This document shows, piece after piece, positions 62,786 to 64,000 of a DNA stretch of 64,000 nucleotides; position 1 is the first letter of the stretch; the number at the start of each line of letters is the position of its first letter. Below the pieces are notes generated by a model. The model saw only the letters and a list, made by a program, of their open reading frames with translations, did not search any database and was not told the DNA's origin. Made by a program: the position numbers and the translations under genes. The DNA comes from Stappia indica. Lineage in GTDB: Bacteria; Pseudomonadota; Alphaproteobacteria; Rhizobiales; Stappiaceae. The DNA lies in the NCBI RefSeq assembly GCF_020177335.1, contig NZ_JAIVMG010000001.1, positions 620,001 through 684,000 of the forward strand, read 5' to 3'.

Positions 62786-64000
62786 TCACACCGGTGTCGT
62801 CCCAGATCCAGCCTGGGTTCTGAGCTCCGTTTTCAGAATTTTGCCATAGCTGTTCTTGGGCAGATCCTTGACGAACTCGTAGTGTTTGGGCCGCTTGAAC
62901 GCCGCAATATGCTGACGGCACCAACTGTCGAGCTCCGATATGCTGACACTGCGCCCTTGTTCGAAGACGACATAGGCGACCACCTGTTCGCCCCAGTCCG
63001 GTTCCGGCACGCCGATCACGGCAGCCTCGAACACGGCCGGGTGACGCAGCAGCGTTTCCTCGACTTCCCGGGGATAGATATTCGTCCCTCCGGAGATGAT
63101 CACATCCTTCGAGCGGTCGGTGAGGTAAAGAAACCCGTCCTCGTCCAGATGCCCGAGATCTCCCGTATGCAGCCATCCGTCTTTCAGGGCGTCCGCGCTG
63201 GCCTGCGCGTTCTTCCAGTAGCCCTTCATGACGGTCGGTCCCTTGACGCAAATCTCGCCCGTGCCCCCCGGCGGCAAAGGCGCTCCGTCCGCACCGAGCA
63301 CCGCGAGCGTGACGGCCCCCTGTGCGATCCCCACCGAGGCGCGGCGCGCCTGCCAGCGTGGATGGGACTGGTCCGCGACCAGGTCCCGTCCAAGGGCGGA
63401 GATCGTCATCGGCGTTTCGCCCTGACCGTAGATCTGGACGAAGCGGGGGCCATAACACGCAAGGGCTTCGTTGATGTCGTTGGCGTACATCGGCCCCCCG
63501 CCATAGATGATCGTCCGAATGCCCTCGCCGGAATATCCTTGCGCTTTCGAGACCGCGATCAGCCGCTTGACCATTGTCGGAGCCGCAAAGAAAACGAGCT
63601 GGCCCCGTGTTCTGGCAAGGTCAATGATCTCCTCACTGTCGAACCCATGGGATGCGGGAACGAGATGGGCGCCACCGGCGCGAATTTGCGCGAACATATA
63701 AAGCCCCGCCCCATGCGACATCGGCGCGGCGTAGAGCATATGATCATCAGACTGCGCGCAATCCACGTCCAAGGCGTAGCAAAGGGTCATCTGGCGCAGG
63801 TTGTCATGGCTCAGCATCACGCCCTTCGGGGTTCCTGTCGTCCCGGAGGTGTAGAACAGCCATGCGAGATCCTGCCCCTCGACAGGCGCGGGAGCCGTGA
63901 TCTTCTCATCCCGCGCACCGGATGCACTCAGGGGTGTCTCGTTGATGTCCGGCTGATCGGCAAAGACCGTACCGCTTTGCGTGAAAACCGCCTTGGCTTG
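62786..64000 (-). CDS. AMP-dependent acyl-CoA synthetase, N terminus off window
   Basis: The last 404 residues of an acyl-CoA synthetase that activates a carboxylic acid with ATP and CoA. The P-loop-like AMP-binding motif FYTSGTTGTPKGVM lies near the right edge. GQGETPMTISALGRD is the adenine region, LHTGDLGHLDEDGFLYLTDR the hinge, KDVIISGGTNIYPREVEE the A8 loop, and the catalytic lysine is in PKNSYGKILKTEL. The frame is open to base 64000, so the true start is outside. It is upstream of and in line with the TRAP genes. Confidence 0.93.
   Translation of the reverse strand, partial: QAKAVFTQSGTVFADQPDINETPLSASGARDEKITAPAPVEGQDLAWLFYTSGTTGTPKGVMLSHDNLRQMTLCYALDVDCAQSDDHMLYAAPMSHGAGLYMFAQIRAGGAHLVPASHGFDSEEIIDLARTRGQLVFFAAPTMVKRLIAVSKAQGYSGEGIRTIIYGGGPMYANDINEALACYGPRFVQIYGQGETPMTISALGRDLVADQSHPRWQARRASVGIAQGAVTLAVLGADGAPLPPGGTGEICVKGPTVMKGYWKNAQASADALKDGWLHTGDLGHLDEDGFLYLTDRSKDVIISGGTNIYPREVEETLLRHPAVFEAAVIGVPEPDWGEQVVAYVVFEQGRSVSISELDSWCRQHIAAFKRPKHYEFVKDLPKNSYGKILKTELRTQAGSGTTPV

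Noticed and set aside
1..64000. tRNA, rRNA and CRISPR arrays
   Set aside because: No cloverleaf ending in CCA, no rRNA-like stretch and no regular spaced repeat array was seen; the only tandem repeat (10113) has no spacers.

Overview
The window looks like a chromosomal stretch from a high-GC (roughly 65-68%) alphaproteobacterium of the Hyphomicrobiales, perhaps near Stappia/Roseibium/Pannonibacter. This placement is inferred from gene families and layout, not from a search. No rRNA, tRNA, CRISPR array, integrase or insertion sequence was seen.

Layout. (1) 1-8385: a large alpha-2-macroglobulin cut by the left edge, then a hybrid histidine kinase with a periplasmic c-type haem motif. (2) 8605-12228: two convergent Ure2p/YghU-type glutathione transferases, an 8-bp GC tandem repeat, and a YceI / cytochrome b561 / YceI triad. 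(3) 12353-16989: class I fumarase, two L,D-transpeptidases around a small monohaem cytochrome, a pair of dispersed repeat units, and a DUF971 protein. (4) 17241-22049: moaA, a small membrane protein, DUF3306 and DUF3305, and a multi-cluster ferredoxin protein. (5) 22073-27375: DUF3144, an MFS and a DMT transporter, then three formate dehydrogenase (FDH)-associated genes (DUF6352, DUF6505, biotin/lipoate ligase-like) and DUF6494. (6) 27556-35361: an FDH operon on the minus strand (TorD-like chaperone, Tat-target peptide, alpha, beta, lipoprotein, cytochrome b gamma, WD40-cytochrome c fusion, small membrane protein) behind a readable promoter whose -35 overlaps a 14-bp palindrome. (7) 35741-41853: Mrp/ApbC, two short BLUF photoreceptors, then fdhD-mobA-mobB-moeA. 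(8) 42035-50658: a polar amino acid ABC importer without an ATPase gene, a PLP sulfur-amino-acid enzyme, LysR, a 3-hydroxyisobutyrate dehydrogenase-like enzyme, a second repeat pair, DUF302, Lrp and a rhodanese. (9) 50764-59483: UDG-family protein, membrane histidine kinase, divergent cobT/cobS, a lipoprotein hydrolase, DUF1289, a membrane aspartic protease, a TSUP exporter and dusA. (10) 59707-64000: a TRAP transporter with an acyl-CoA synthetase cut by the right edge, of visibly lower GC.

The theme of the middle 24 kb is periplasmic formate oxidation. moaA, mobA, mobB and moeA make the molybdenum cofactor; FdhD and the TorD-like protein mature the alpha subunit; ApbC and the ferredoxin protein probably serve Fe-S assembly or electron transfer; alpha-beta-gamma form the enzyme. 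A set of poorly characterised proteins (DUF3305, DUF3306, DUF6352, DUF6505, DUF6494, a ligase-fold protein, a WD40-cytochrome c, a lipoprotein and a small membrane protein) sits around it and is the best candidate for an undescribed system here.

Several starts were moved from the longest open frame to an ATG with a visible ribosome-binding site; these choices are noted per gene.
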